Source: Salegentibacter salarius
GTDB taxonomy: Bacteria > Bacteroidota > Bacteroidia > Flavobacteriales > Flavobacteriaceae
DNA length: 62,557 nt
Direction of reading: 5' to 3'
Assembly (NCBI RefSeq): GCF_900168265.1
Contig: NZ_FVZF01000022.1
Coordinates: forward strand, 1-62,557
The notes below the pieces were generated by a model, which worked only from the letters and a program-made list of their open reading frames with translations, was not told the origin of the DNA and searched no databases. Of this stretch, positions 26,939-34,607 are shown one piece after another; position 1 is the first letter of the stretch; the number at the start of each line of letters is the position of its first letter. Position numbers and translations under genes: made by a program.

Positions 26939-27706
26939 TTATTTAATGCCCACCAGGTTTTTAAATCTCTGTTTTAGTTTTCGATTCTTACCACGATTAA
27001 CGAAAAAGGCATTGACAAAATACCACATTTTTTTAAACACTTCGGTCTCATTTTTTTCAATGAGTTCTGCGTATTCTTCCGCCATAATTTTAACCTTTCC
27101 CTTATCTGGGGTTAGCCGGGCAAAATTCTTCATCCGCTCAGGAAAATTAAGCGGTTTAAAATTCATTCTATTTAAATCTACCAGGGAGAATTGGTAATCT
27201 CCGCTATTTAGTTGAATCAAAGTATTGCCGGGACTATGATCTAAAAATTCTATATTCTTTTCGTGCAGGTTAAAGGTAAACCGGGTAAAAGCGCGTAGAA
27301 TATCTTCGTGGCCAGGGATAGCCAAATCCAGATCTCTGAAAGTAAGATCATAATCTAAATGTTCGCTTATATAGAAACTTTTAGTGAGAGCACCCTTACT
27401 GGTCTCTTCAGCAAAAGCGATAGGTTTAGGTGTTCCTATCCCTTTCTTGATCAGTTTTTCTGCAAATTTAAAGGAGCGCTCAGCTTTAGATTCTCTAAAA
27501 AGCACATACACATACCTGTTGATGTAATTAGGTTGTTTAAAAGATTTAATATTGAATTTCATACCTTCCTTTTCAACCACCTTAATGTGATTCCTGCGGT
27601 GCTTTTTTCCGGCAAAAAAAGATTGGCCAATCGAATTGAAATTCAACAGAATTTCTTCAATGTTCTTTTTAGATAACTTATGATATTTGGAAATGAATAT
27701 CTTCAT
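26939..27706 (-). CDS. LPS core kinase-like protein (InaA/Kdo kinase family)
   Basis: This 255-aa protein starts at ATG 27706 (MKIFISKYHKL); the preceding TTG is less likely. It has a compact kinase fold of the InaA/KdkA/WaaP group: FNIKSFKQPN carries a probable ATP-binding lysine, LHEKNIEFLDHSPGNTLIQL holds the catalytic Asp and Asn, and SLVDLNRMNF holds the metal-binding Asp (DFG position). Such enzymes phosphorylate Kdo or heptose in the lipid A inner core. It is immediately upstream of the GT90 gene, so the pair likely modifies the inner core together. Confidence 0.85.
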   Translation of the reverse strand: MKIFISKYHKLSKKNIEEILLNFNSIGQSFFAGKKHRRNHIKVVEKEGMKFNIKSFKQPNYINRYVYVLFRESKAERSFKFAEKLIKKGIGTPKPIAFAEETSKGALTKSFYISEHLDYDLTFRDLDLAIPGHEDILRAFTRFTFNLHEKNIEFLDHSPGNTLIQLNSGDYQFSLVDLNRMNFKPLNFPERMKNFARLTPDKGKVKIMAEEYAELIEKNETEVFKKMWYFVNAFFVNRGKNRKLKQRFKNLVGIK

Positions 27707-27792
27707 CAACTTATAAAATTAAAGCTTTTTTTGAGAAACTCCACACTTGGAATTAGACCAGCAAAATACCCAAATATCGCAGTGTAAATTAC

Positions 27793-27800
27793 TATTTTTG
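27793..27800 (+). promoter_or_regulatory. -7 promoter box for the 27892 glycosyltransferase operon
   Basis: TATTTTTG fits TAnnTTTG, about 90 nt before the ATG, in the divergent region shared with the LPS kinase gene. Confidence 0.4.
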
Positions 27801-27891
27801 CGATCGCATTAGAGATTGCTTAATCAAAAACTTAGGTTTATGGTAATTTGCAAATATAACTATTGCATCAACGAATAAAGAGAAAGACCTA

Positions 27892-29007
27892 ATGAAAATC
27901 CTTCATTTATCGGCAGTAAAAAGTTGGGGAGGCGGCGAAAACCAAATCGAATTGCTGTGTGAAGAATTCAAAAGTGATTTTCCAGAAGTAGAAAATCTTA
28001 TTCTTTGCGTAAAAAATGGCCTATTTCATAAAAAATTAAAACATACTCACTTAAACTTCAAAACAGCACCGCTTAGTTTTAATTTTGATCTTCGGTATAG
28101 TTTAAAAATCGTGAAAATTTGCAAAGAAGAACGTATAGATCTTATTCATATTCACGATCCCAAAGCGCTCTCGCTAGTGGTTTTAGCCGATAAGTTTTAT
28201 AATTTACCGCTAATGGTTTTTAGCAAGAAAACCTCCTTTCCTATTAAAAATAGAGAGCAAACACTTTATAAATACAACTATCCAAAACTTAAACGCATCC
28301 TGTGTGTTTCGAAAAAAACAAAAGAAATAGCTGCGGAAAAAATTAAAGATCAAAATCGTTTAAAAACAATCTACCACGGCATTTCAATTAAGAAGCAAGA
28401 ACAGCTTTCTGCTGAATTTAACCTTCGAAAAGAACTTTCACTCACCGAAGATGTAATAATTGTTGGAAATATTGGAAATCATATTCCCGCTAAAGATCTC
28501 AGTGTTTTTATTGAAATTGCTGAAAAGATAATTCAGCAGCAAAAAAACCTAAAGTTTCATTTTGTTCAAGTTGGACAATTCACTCCAGAAACCTCAACCT
28601 TTCTTAAACTCTTAAAGACAAAAAAATTAGAATCACATATTAGTTTTTTGGGCTTTAAAGAAAATGCATCAACAATAATCCCTCAATTAGATTTTCTGAT
28701 GCTCACCTCAATTTCTGAAGGAGTTCCTAACGTAATCTATGAAGCTTTCTATCATAAAACTCCGGTTATCTCCACAAATGTGGGCGGAATTCCCGAAATT
28801 GCGACTCATATGGAAAATGGTCTTTTAGCTGATGCTAAAGACGCTGGAAAATTAGCCGAACTCTTGCTATTTTTGCAGGAAAACAAAGCGCTAATTTCTC
28901 GATTTACTGAAAATGGCTATAAAAAAATGGTAGAAAATTTTACCACAAAACAAATGGCTCAACAAACACTACAAGAATACAAAAACGTCCTTAATGGAAG
29001 ATATTAA
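27892..29007 (+). CDS. glycosyltransferase family 4
   Basis: This 371-aa GT-B enzyme has an N-terminal MKILHLSAVKSWGGGENQIELL (acceptor-binding Rossmann fold), a middle DLIHIHDPKAL and a C-terminal Glycos_transf_1 domain. Within that domain are VGNIGNHIPAKDLSVFIE, FVQVGQFTPE and SISEGVPNVIYEAFYHKTPV, the last being the EGxPxxxxEA donor motif. It is likely to extend an LPS core or O-chain. Its 3' end overlaps tsaC by 14 nt, tying the glycan locus to a tRNA-modification gene. Donor sugar unknown. Confidence 0.87.
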   Translation: MKILHLSAVKSWGGGENQIELLCEEFKSDFPEVENLILCVKNGLFHKKLKHTHLNFKTAPLSFNFDLRYSLKIVKICKEERIDLIHIHDPKALSLVVLADKFYNLPLMVFSKKTSFPIKNREQTLYKYNYPKLKRILCVSKKTKEIAAEKIKDQNRLKTIYHGISIKKQEQLSAEFNLRKELSLTEDVIIVGNIGNHIPAKDLSVFIEIAEKIIQQQKNLKFHFVQVGQFTPETSTFLKLLKTKKLESHISFLGFKENASTIIPQLDFLMLTSISEGVPNVIYEAFYHKTPVISTNVGGIPEIATHMENGLLADAKDAGKLAELLLFLQENKALISRFTENGYKKMVENFTTKQMAQQTLQEYKNVLNGRY

Positions 29008-29563
29008 AACCGAAATGCAAAACGCCCTGGCAACTCTAAAACGTGGCGGACTTATACTCTACCCTACCGATACGGTTTGGGGAATTGGCTGTGATGCCAC
29101 CAATGCTGAAGCGGTAGAGAAAGTATATAAACTTAAAAAACGAAAGGAAAGTCAGGCACTTATTTGCCTGGTTTCAGACTATAAAATGCTGAATCAATTT
29201 GTAGAAGATGTACCGGAAGTAGCTTACGATATTCTCAAATTTGCAAAAAAACCTACGACAATTATTTACGACGATCCAATTCGCGTAGCTGAAAATTTAA
29301 TCGCCGATGACAATTCTTTGGCAATTAGAGTTTCCAAGGATAAATTCAGCAATGATTTGGCAAAAAGATTTCGGAAACCAATCGTTTCTACCTCAGCAAA
29401 CATTAGTGGAGAAAAAACACCCGGATCCTTCGCTGAAATCAGCCCCGAAATTTTAGAAGGTGTGGACTATGTAGTAAATTTGCAAAAAAATAAAAAATCG
29501 GCTAAACCCTCCGCCATCATTAAATTAAGTAACGATGGTAAGGTAAAAGTGATTAGGAAATAA
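28994..29563 (+). CDS. tsaC: threonylcarbamoyl-AMP synthase (TsaC/Sua5/YrdC)
   Basis: This 189-aa protein makes threonylcarbamoyl-AMP from threonine, bicarbonate and ATP for the t6A37 modification of ANN-decoding tRNAs. The YrdC fold motifs are RGGLILYPTDTVWGIGCDA, the KLKKRKESQALICLV loop and RKPIVSTSANISGEKTP. It is the short form without the Sua5 C-terminal domain. It overlaps the preceding glycosyltransferase gene by 14 nt. cca lies just beyond the GxxExxY insertion, so tsaC and cca may once have been adjacent tRNA genes (inference). Confidence 0.92.
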   Translation: MEDIKTEMQNALATLKRGGLILYPTDTVWGIGCDATNAEAVEKVYKLKKRKESQALICLVSDYKMLNQFVEDVPEVAYDILKFAKKPTTIIYDDPIRVAENLIADDNSLAIRVSKDKFSNDLAKRFRKPIVSTSANISGEKTPGSFAEISPEILEGVDYVVNLQKNKKSAKPSAIIKLSNDGKVKVIRK

Positions 29564-29571
29564 ATTATTCT

Positions 29572-29983
29572 GCCACGAATACACGAATTATGGCCGATAT
29601 TATATACAAAGACGAAAGTTATGCCATTGTTGGAGCACTATTCAATGTATATAATTATTTAGGCAGTGGATTTTCTGAAATAGTTTATAAAGATGCTTTA
29701 GAACTGGAGTTTAGTTCGCTGAATATTCCTTTTGAAAGAGAAAAAGAATACTCAGTTTCCTATAAAGGGATTGTTCTTAGTCATAAATTTTATGCTGATT
29801 TTGTTCTTTTTGATAAAATAATTTTAGAAATAAAGTCTATAGATAATATTCACGATAAGCATATAGCGCAGTGCATTAATTATTTAAAAGTTTCGGAAAA
29901 TAGGTTAGCAATATTAGCCAACTTCCACAAGGATTTATTAGATCATAAAAGAATTGTGCTATAAATATTTGTGTATTCGTGGC
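29572..29983. mobile_element. GxxExxY gene in terminal inverted repeats (family C unit)
   Basis: GCCACGAATACACGAAT (29572-29588) and its complement ATTTGTGTATTCGTGGC (29967-29983) match at 16 of 17 positions. The left arm ends 1 nt before the ATG of the GxxExxY gene and the right arm begins 2 nt after its stop. Gene-less copies of the same arms occur as a joined hairpin (34391-34427) and as single arms at 53845, 55219, 55335, 56916, 61902 and 62244. No target-site duplication is obvious. It lies between tsaC and cca. Confidence 0.75.
29590..29964 (+). CDS. GxxExxY protein (PD-(D/E)XK nuclease-like)
   Basis: This 124-aa protein has the eponymous motif at residues 27-33 (GFSEIVY). A nuclease-like core follows: D70 in YADFVLF, then E80 and K82 in ILEIKSID. 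That is the D...ExK arrangement of the PD-(D/E)XK superfamily. IAQCINYLKVSENRLAILANF completes the fold. GxxExxY proteins are common and often multicopy in Bacteroidota and Planctomycetes; their function is unknown. The gene exactly fills the space between inverted repeats that also exist without it. This suggests it is part of a dispersed unit, perhaps acting on those repeats. A phage-defence or housekeeping role remains possible. Confidence 0.88.
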   Translation: MADIIYKDESYAIVGALFNVYNYLGSGFSEIVYKDALELEFSSLNIPFEREKEYSVSYKGIVLSHKFYADFVLFDKIILEIKSIDNIHDKHIAQCINYLKVSENRLAILANFHKDLLDHKRIVL

Positions 29984-30056
29984 TAGAAAAGATAAAATCT
30001 TCTAACATCATTAAACACGTAATGATAAAAAGGAAGTTTCAAAAGAAATTACAATA

Positions 30057-31481
30057 GTGAAGAATTATAAAGGCGCTTTATCCCACAATATATTCAGGGT
30101 CATCACCCAGGCCTCGGAAGAAATAAAACTTGAAAGCTACGTTATTGGAGGCTTTGTTCGCGATCACATCTTACAGCGGGGAGAGCCCAAAGATATTGAT
30201 ATTGTTGCGGTAGGAAGCGGAATTGAACTCGCGAAAAAAGTTGCCGAAATACTTCCGCACAAACCCAAAGTCCAGGTTTTCAAAAACTATGGTACGGCAA
30301 TGCTCCGTGCTTATGATATGGAAATCGAATTTGTGGGCGCGCGTAAAGAAAGTTATCAAAAAGATAGTCGCAAGCCCATTGTAGAAGACGGAAGTCTGGA
30401 AGACGACCAAAATCGTCGGGATTTCACCATAAATGCGCTGGCGCTTGGTTTGAATGAAGATAACTTCGGAAATCTTTTAGATCCTTTTGATGGGATTGAA
30501 GATCTGAATTCGAAGATTATCAGAACTCCTTTAGATCCTGATATTACTTATTCTGATGATCCCTTGCGGATGCTTCGGGCTATCCGGTTTGCAACGCAGC
30601 TAAATTTTAAGATCGAGAAAGAATCTTTAGAGGCAATTGGCAGGAACAAAAAACGCATCAAGATAATTTCCAAAGAAAGAATTACGGAAGAATTGCATAA
30701 AATTATGCTGGCGGAAAAACCTTCAAAAGGCTTTTCTTTATTACATAAAACCAGATTACTTCATATCATTATGCCCGAATTGACCGCTCTGGAAGGCATA
30801 GATGAAATTGAAGGCCAGAAGCACAAGGATAATTTTTGGCATACTTTAGAAGTGGTAGATAATATCGCAGAAAATACTGATGATCTCTGGCTACGCTGGG
30901 CAGCTTTACTGCACGATATTGGAAAAGCTCCAACTAAAAAATTTCATAAGAAAATCGGCTGGACTTTTCACGGGCACGAATTTGTAGGCGCAAAAATGGT
31001 TTTTAAACTATTTAAACGTCTACGTCTTCCACTAAATGACAAGATGAAATATGTGCAGAAATTGGTTTTAATGAGTTCGCGGCCAATCGCTATTGTTGAC
31101 AACGACGTAACCGATTCTGCCGTACGCCGACTTATTTTTGACGCGGGTGAAGATATTGAAGATTTGATGACGCTTTGTGAAGCAGATATCACCACAAAAA
31201 ATCCGAATCGATTTAAGAAATACCACAATAATTTTAAAGTGGTTCGCACCAAAATGAAAGAGGTGGAAGAACGTGACCACGTTCGTAATTTCCAACCTCC
31301 GGTTACTGGTGAAGAAATTATGGAAACTTTTAATATTAGACCATCCCGCGAAATCGGTATTATTAAAGACACCATTAAAGAAGCAATTCTTGAAGGGGAA
31401 ATTCCAAACGAACACGATGCCGCGAGAAATTTAATGCTTAAAAAAGGAAGAGAATTGGGATTATCAGTGAGTAGTGAGTAG
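30057..31481 (+). CDS. cca: CCA tRNA nucleotidyltransferase with HD domain
   Basis: This 474-aa class II nucleotidyltransferase adds CCA to tRNA 3' ends. The start is GTG 30057; no ATG gives the conserved MKNYKGALSHNIFRVI opening. YVIGGFVRDHIL and KDIDIVAVGSG hold the GG-VRD and catalytic DxD. RRDFTINALAL and LRMLRAIRFATQL follow, then an HD phosphohydrolase domain (about 240-380, LLHDIGKAPTKK) and the tail region EEIMETFNIRPSREIG. The HD domain could trim cyclic or 3' phosphates. It sits downstream of the GxxExxY unit. Confidence 0.93.
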   Translation: MKNYKGALSHNIFRVITQASEEIKLESYVIGGFVRDHILQRGEPKDIDIVAVGSGIELAKKVAEILPHKPKVQVFKNYGTAMLRAYDMEIEFVGARKESYQKDSRKPIVEDGSLEDDQNRRDFTINALALGLNEDNFGNLLDPFDGIEDLNSKIIRTPLDPDITYSDDPLRMLRAIRFATQLNFKIEKESLEAIGRNKKRIKIISKERITEELHKIMLAEKPSKGFSLLHKTRLLHIIMPELTALEGIDEIEGQKHKDNFWHTLEVVDNIAENTDDLWLRWAALLHDIGKAPTKKFHKKIGWTFHGHEFVGAKMVFKLFKRLRLPLNDKMKYVQKLVLMSSRPIAIVDNDVTDSAVRRLIFDAGEDIEDLMTLCEADITTKNPNRFKKYHNNFKVVRTKMKEVEERDHVRNFQPPVTGEEIMETFNIRPSREIGIIKDTIKEAILEGEIPNEHDAARNLMLKKGRELGLSVSSE

Positions 31482-31515
31482 TGAAGTTTATGTTTTTAAC
31501 TTTCAACTTAAAAAT

Positions 31516-32541
31516 ATGTATAGAAAATCGGTTAAAATTTCCCTGATCCTGGTTTACCTGGTTATTGTTGCCGGTGCCGTGGTAAGAATGACGGGCTCCG
31601 GAATGGGTTGCCCAGACTGGCCAAAATGTTTTGGCTATTATATTCCTCCAACCGAAGTTTCAGAACTGGAGTTTCAGGCTAATCGCGAATATGAAAAAGG
31701 ACAGGTAATAATTGTTGATGAGACTTTAAAAGTAGCAGCAAGTAACTTTACTTCCGCAGAAAACTATTCCGAAGAAAATTGGGAAACCTACACAAAACAC
31801 GATTATGCAATTTTTAACCCAACTCACACCTGGGTTGAATATATAAATAGGCTCGCCGGAGCTTTAGCGGGATTTGCCGTACTTATTATGGCCGTACTTT
31901 CCTTTAAAAAATGGAAAAAAAGGAAACAAATCACTTTGCTTTCCTGGCTTAGCGTTTTTCTTATGGGCTTCCAGGCCTGGCTTGGCGCAACGGTAGTTTA
32001 TTCTGTATTATCGCCGGTTAAGATTACCATTCATATGGTGATGGCACTGGTAATTGTGGCTGTTTTACTTTACTTGCTATTTATTTCAGAAGAGAAAAAA
32101 CTAGCTCAAGAGCCAAATAAAACTTTTAGAAATCTAATGGTTTTAGCCGTAGCGCTTACGCTAATACAGGTGGTTTTAGGAACACAAGTAAGGCAGTTTG
32201 TAGATGAACAGGTTAAAATATTTGGTTATAGCACTAAAGATATGTGGTTGGAAAATCCTAACCTCACCTTCTATATTCATCGTAGTTTTTCTATCCTGGT
32301 CCTACTTGTAAACCTTGTACTTTGGTGGAAAAACCGAAAACTTCAACTAAAGTTTGGTAAAATAAACTGGGTTCTACTGTTTATTTTCCTGGAAATTCTA
32401 ACCGGCATTGCTATGTATAATTTTGAATTTCCGTTCACATCGCAACCGCTACATTTGGTGATTGCCGCGGTATTGTTCGGGTTTCAATTTTATTTATTAT
32501 TGGAAAGCTTTGCCGCCGGCAGAAAGTTGAAAACTTCGTAA
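31516..32541 (+). CDS. ctaA: heme A synthase (COX15/CtaA family)
   Basis: This 341-aa, eight-helix inner-membrane enzyme converts heme O to heme A for cytochrome oxidases. ATG 31516 gives MYRKSVKISLILVYLVIVAG; an upstream in-frame ATG at 31474 would overlap cca. The first half has MTGSGMGCPDWPKCFG and HTWVEYINRLAGA with a heme-ligand His. The second half has FYIHRSFSILVLLV and SQPLHLVIAA with the paired histidines. The loop after TM1 is long (about 60 aa), as in Bacteroidota. Heme O synthase (ctaB) is not in the window. Confidence 0.93.
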   Translation: MYRKSVKISLILVYLVIVAGAVVRMTGSGMGCPDWPKCFGYYIPPTEVSELEFQANREYEKGQVIIVDETLKVAASNFTSAENYSEENWETYTKHDYAIFNPTHTWVEYINRLAGALAGFAVLIMAVLSFKKWKKRKQITLLSWLSVFLMGFQAWLGATVVYSVLSPVKITIHMVMALVIVAVLLYLLFISEEKKLAQEPNKTFRNLMVLAVALTLIQVVLGTQVRQFVDEQVKIFGYSTKDMWLENPNLTFYIHRSFSILVLLVNLVLWWKNRKLQLKFGKINWVLLFIFLEILTGIAMYNFEFPFTSQPLHLVIAAVLFGFQFYLLLESFAAGRKLKTS

Positions 32542-32546
32542 CTTTG
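32539..32546 (+). promoter_or_regulatory. -7 promoter box overlapping the ctaA stop codon
   Basis: TAACTTTG fits TAnnTTTG. Its first three bases are the ctaA stop codon. It lies 19 nt before the ATG of the pRiA4b-ORF-3-like gene. Confidence 0.4.
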
Positions 32547-32565
32547 CCCATTAAAATTTGATATT

Positions 32566-33075
32566 ATGGTTTACCGATTTAGAGTAATTCTTGATGCAGA
32601 GGAAGATGTATTTAGAGATATAGAAATACTGCAGGAAAACACGCTGGAAGATCTTCATAATACCATTTTACAGTCTTTTGGGTTTGATGGTACAGAGATG
32701 GCTTCGTTCTATTTAAGTGACGAAAAATGGGAACAGGGCGAGGAGTTTTCCCAATTTGATATGGGTGGTGAAGTTCGGTTAATGAATGAAACCAGCCTGG
32801 AATCTATTCTGGATGAAGATAATAGAAATATTATCTATGTATACGATTTCCTAAAAATGTGGACTTTTCTAATAGAATTGGCCCAGGTTGGCGAAATTGA
32901 AGATGGCAGAGATTACCCAAACCTTATGTTTGTTCACGGGCAAATTCCCGATGAAGCACCAGATAAAGATTTTGTAGGAGAAGATGATGGCGATGCTGGT
33001 TCCGGTGATATTTTTGACCAGGGCTATAACACCAACGATTACGACGATCTTTCTTTTAATGAAAACTGGAATTAA
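32566..33075 (+). CDS. plasmid pRiA4b ORF-3-like family protein
   Basis: This 169-aa acidic cytosolic protein is of the PF07929 type. It has YRFRVILDAEEDVFRDIEI, then TLEDLHNTILQSFGFDGTEMASFYL (the diagnostic central motif) and YVYDFLKMWTFLIELAQVG. A disordered acidic tail follows (DEAPDKDFVGEDDGDAGSGD). Despite the family name and its 'IS1096 passenger' relatives, I see no transposase or IS ends here. The family is widespread on bacterial chromosomes and has no established function. It is probably transcribed from the box at 32539. Confidence 0.82.
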   Translation: MVYRFRVILDAEEDVFRDIEILQENTLEDLHNTILQSFGFDGTEMASFYLSDEKWEQGEEFSQFDMGGEVRLMNETSLESILDEDNRNIIYVYDFLKMWTFLIELAQVGEIEDGRDYPNLMFVHGQIPDEAPDKDFVGEDDGDAGSGDIFDQGYNTNDYDDLSFNENWN

Positions 33076-33082
33076 TTGCGTA

Positions 33083-33187
33083 GCAATTATCCCGAACTCG
33101 CTTTAGGATCTTTGATTTAACATCATCCTGAAATTTATCCAAAAAGCACCAAATCAATGGCAAGCTGAACTTGTTTCAGCTTTTAAC
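33083..33187. repeat. degenerate family A element
   Basis: Fragments CATCATCCTGAAATTTAT and CAAGCTGAACTTGTTTCAGC match the family A arm but are rearranged and decayed. No coding sequence is present in this gap. Confidence 0.5.
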
Positions 33188-33249
33188 TAAAGACAGTTAG
33201 CACTCTAAAGTTCGTTTGATTAATTTTAGAGACTTAAATAAGAAAATAA

Positions 33250-33295
33250 GATTTCCGCCGCAGTTTATCCCGATATTTATCGGGACGGAAATGAC
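33250..33295 (-). repeat. family B left half with enlarged hairpin
   Basis: Minus-strand GTCATTTCCG...GCGGAAATC matches the left half of family B (48326, 50779). An inner palindrome TCCCGATATTTATCGGGA replaces the usual loop. It ends 15 nt before the start of the nucleoid-associated protein gene. Confidence 0.65.
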
Positions 33296-33310
33296 AAAAC
33301 TATATACTGA

Positions 33311-34369
33311 ATGATCAACCTTTTTAATGCGCAAATTGAATCCCTTTCTATTCACAGGGTGGGCAATAAAAGCCGAAATGAGAACATTTTTCTCTCTGCG
33401 GCTCCTTATCAATTAAATGATGAAATTACTCCTTTAATCAAGGAATATTTTCTGAAATCATTTAGGGAAAAAGAAGAAAATTACTTCAATTTTTCTCACG
33501 ATACCGATATTGAATTCAACGAATTGTACAATTTAGCCAATGCTATTTTTGATAATCCTGAGAATATTCATGAAGCTTCCAAAAAGATCACTACTTTATT
33601 ATTTGAGCAATCTTCCCATCCACACATCAAGAGCGGGGAAGTATATGTAGTGTATTTTGAAAACCTACAGATTGATAATGAAAAGGTTTCAGGAATTGGA
33701 ATTTTTAAATCTGAATTAAAGCACGACTTCCTGCAATTTCAAGAAAACGGCAGTATTTTGGAGATGATCGTTCAGCAGGGAATCAATTTGAATAAACTGG
33801 ATAAAGGGGCGCTGATTTTCAATAAAAACCGTGCTGAAGGATATAAGATCCTCTCGGTAGATTCTAACAAATACGATACTAAATACTGGCTGGAAAACTT
33901 TCTAGGGGTTGATGTAATGCGTGATGAAAATTACAACACTAAAAGTTACTTAAACTTCTGTAAGAATTTTGCTAAAGACGTGGTTTTGCCTGCGGAAGAC
34001 AAAAAAGAAGAAGTGATGTTCATGAACCGAAGTATGGATTACTTCGCCAAGAATGACGACTTTGAAGAAAGTAATTTCCTGAATTCAGTAATAGATAATC
34101 CTGATTTGGTACCCGAATTTCAGCATTATAAAACTGAAAAAGCACCTAAATACAAGATTGAAGATCTTACCAATTTCCCAATCGCCAATAAAGCGGTAAC
34201 TGATGCCCGTAAGAAAATTAAAAGCGTTATCAATCTTGATACGCACATCCAGATTAAAATGGATTTTGTTAATGCTGAATCGGCCGATAAGTTTGTGGAA
34301 AAAGGCTGGGATGAAGAAAAGCAGATGTATTATTACCTGGTTTACTTTAATAAAGAAGAAAAGAGTTAA
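33311..34369 (+). CDS. nucleoid-associated protein (NdpA/YejK family)
   Basis: This 352-aa protein belongs to the 37-kDa nucleoid-associated NA37/YejK family. It begins MINLFNAQIESLSIHRVGNK, as expected, with SGEVYVVYFENLQIDNEKVSGIGIFKSE and FNKNRAEGYKILSVDSNKYDTKYWL characteristic of Bacteroidota members. The C-terminus has NLDTHIQIKMDFVNAESADKF. The family associates with the nucleoid in E. coli; its molecular activity is not established. It stands alone between two repeat clusters. Confidence 0.85.
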   Translation: MINLFNAQIESLSIHRVGNKSRNENIFLSAAPYQLNDEITPLIKEYFLKSFREKEENYFNFSHDTDIEFNELYNLANAIFDNPENIHEASKKITTLLFEQSSHPHIKSGEVYVVYFENLQIDNEKVSGIGIFKSELKHDFLQFQENGSILEMIVQQGINLNKLDKGALIFNKNRAEGYKILSVDSNKYDTKYWLENFLGVDVMRDENYNTKSYLNFCKNFAKDVVLPAEDKKEEVMFMNRSMDYFAKNDDFEESNFLNSVIDNPDLVPEFQHYKTEKAPKYKIEDLTNFPIANKAVTDARKKIKSVINLDTHIQIKMDFVNAESADKFVEKGWDEEKQMYYYLVYFNKEEKS

Positions 34370-34390
34370 GAAAATCTTCTAAAAGTAATA

Positions 34391-34427
34391 GCCACGAATA
34401 CACAAATATTATTAGTGAATTCGTGGC
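34391..34427. repeat. family C hairpin without a gene
   Basis: GCCACGAATACACAAAT is followed after 3 nt by ATTAGTGAATTCGTGGC, an inverted near-copy. This is what the 29572-29983 unit would look like with its gene removed. Confidence 0.8.
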
Positions 34428-34457
34428 TATTTTTTCAACTATTTTTACATTAAAAAT

Positions 34458-34594
34458 GTTGTATGAAAAGTATAGTTTCGTCAAGCTGAACTTGTTTCAG
34501 CTTCTAACCTGTTCTGATTATCGACATTTTAGATCCTGAAATATCCCGAAGTTTCGGGACAGGATGACGATTTTAAGAAAAGTTTTCAAACAAC
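34458..34594. repeat. nested family A element with terminal inverted repeats
   Basis: Outer arms GTTGTATGAAAAGTA and AAGTTTTCAAACAAC are imperfect inverted repeats (12 of 15), related to the ends of the 2821-2948 element. Inside are two family A halves, CGTCAAGC...TTCTAA (34479-34507) and TTAGATCC...GATGACG (34529-34569). The second half carries a CCCGAAGTTTCGGG insertion. Confidence 0.8.
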
Positions 34595-34607
34595 CTCTTT
34601 TTTTCTT

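Noticed and set aside
32566..33075. Insertion sequence or plasmid remnant based on the pRiA4b ORF-3 name
   Set aside because: No transposase, replication gene or IS ends are nearby; the family is common on chromosomes.
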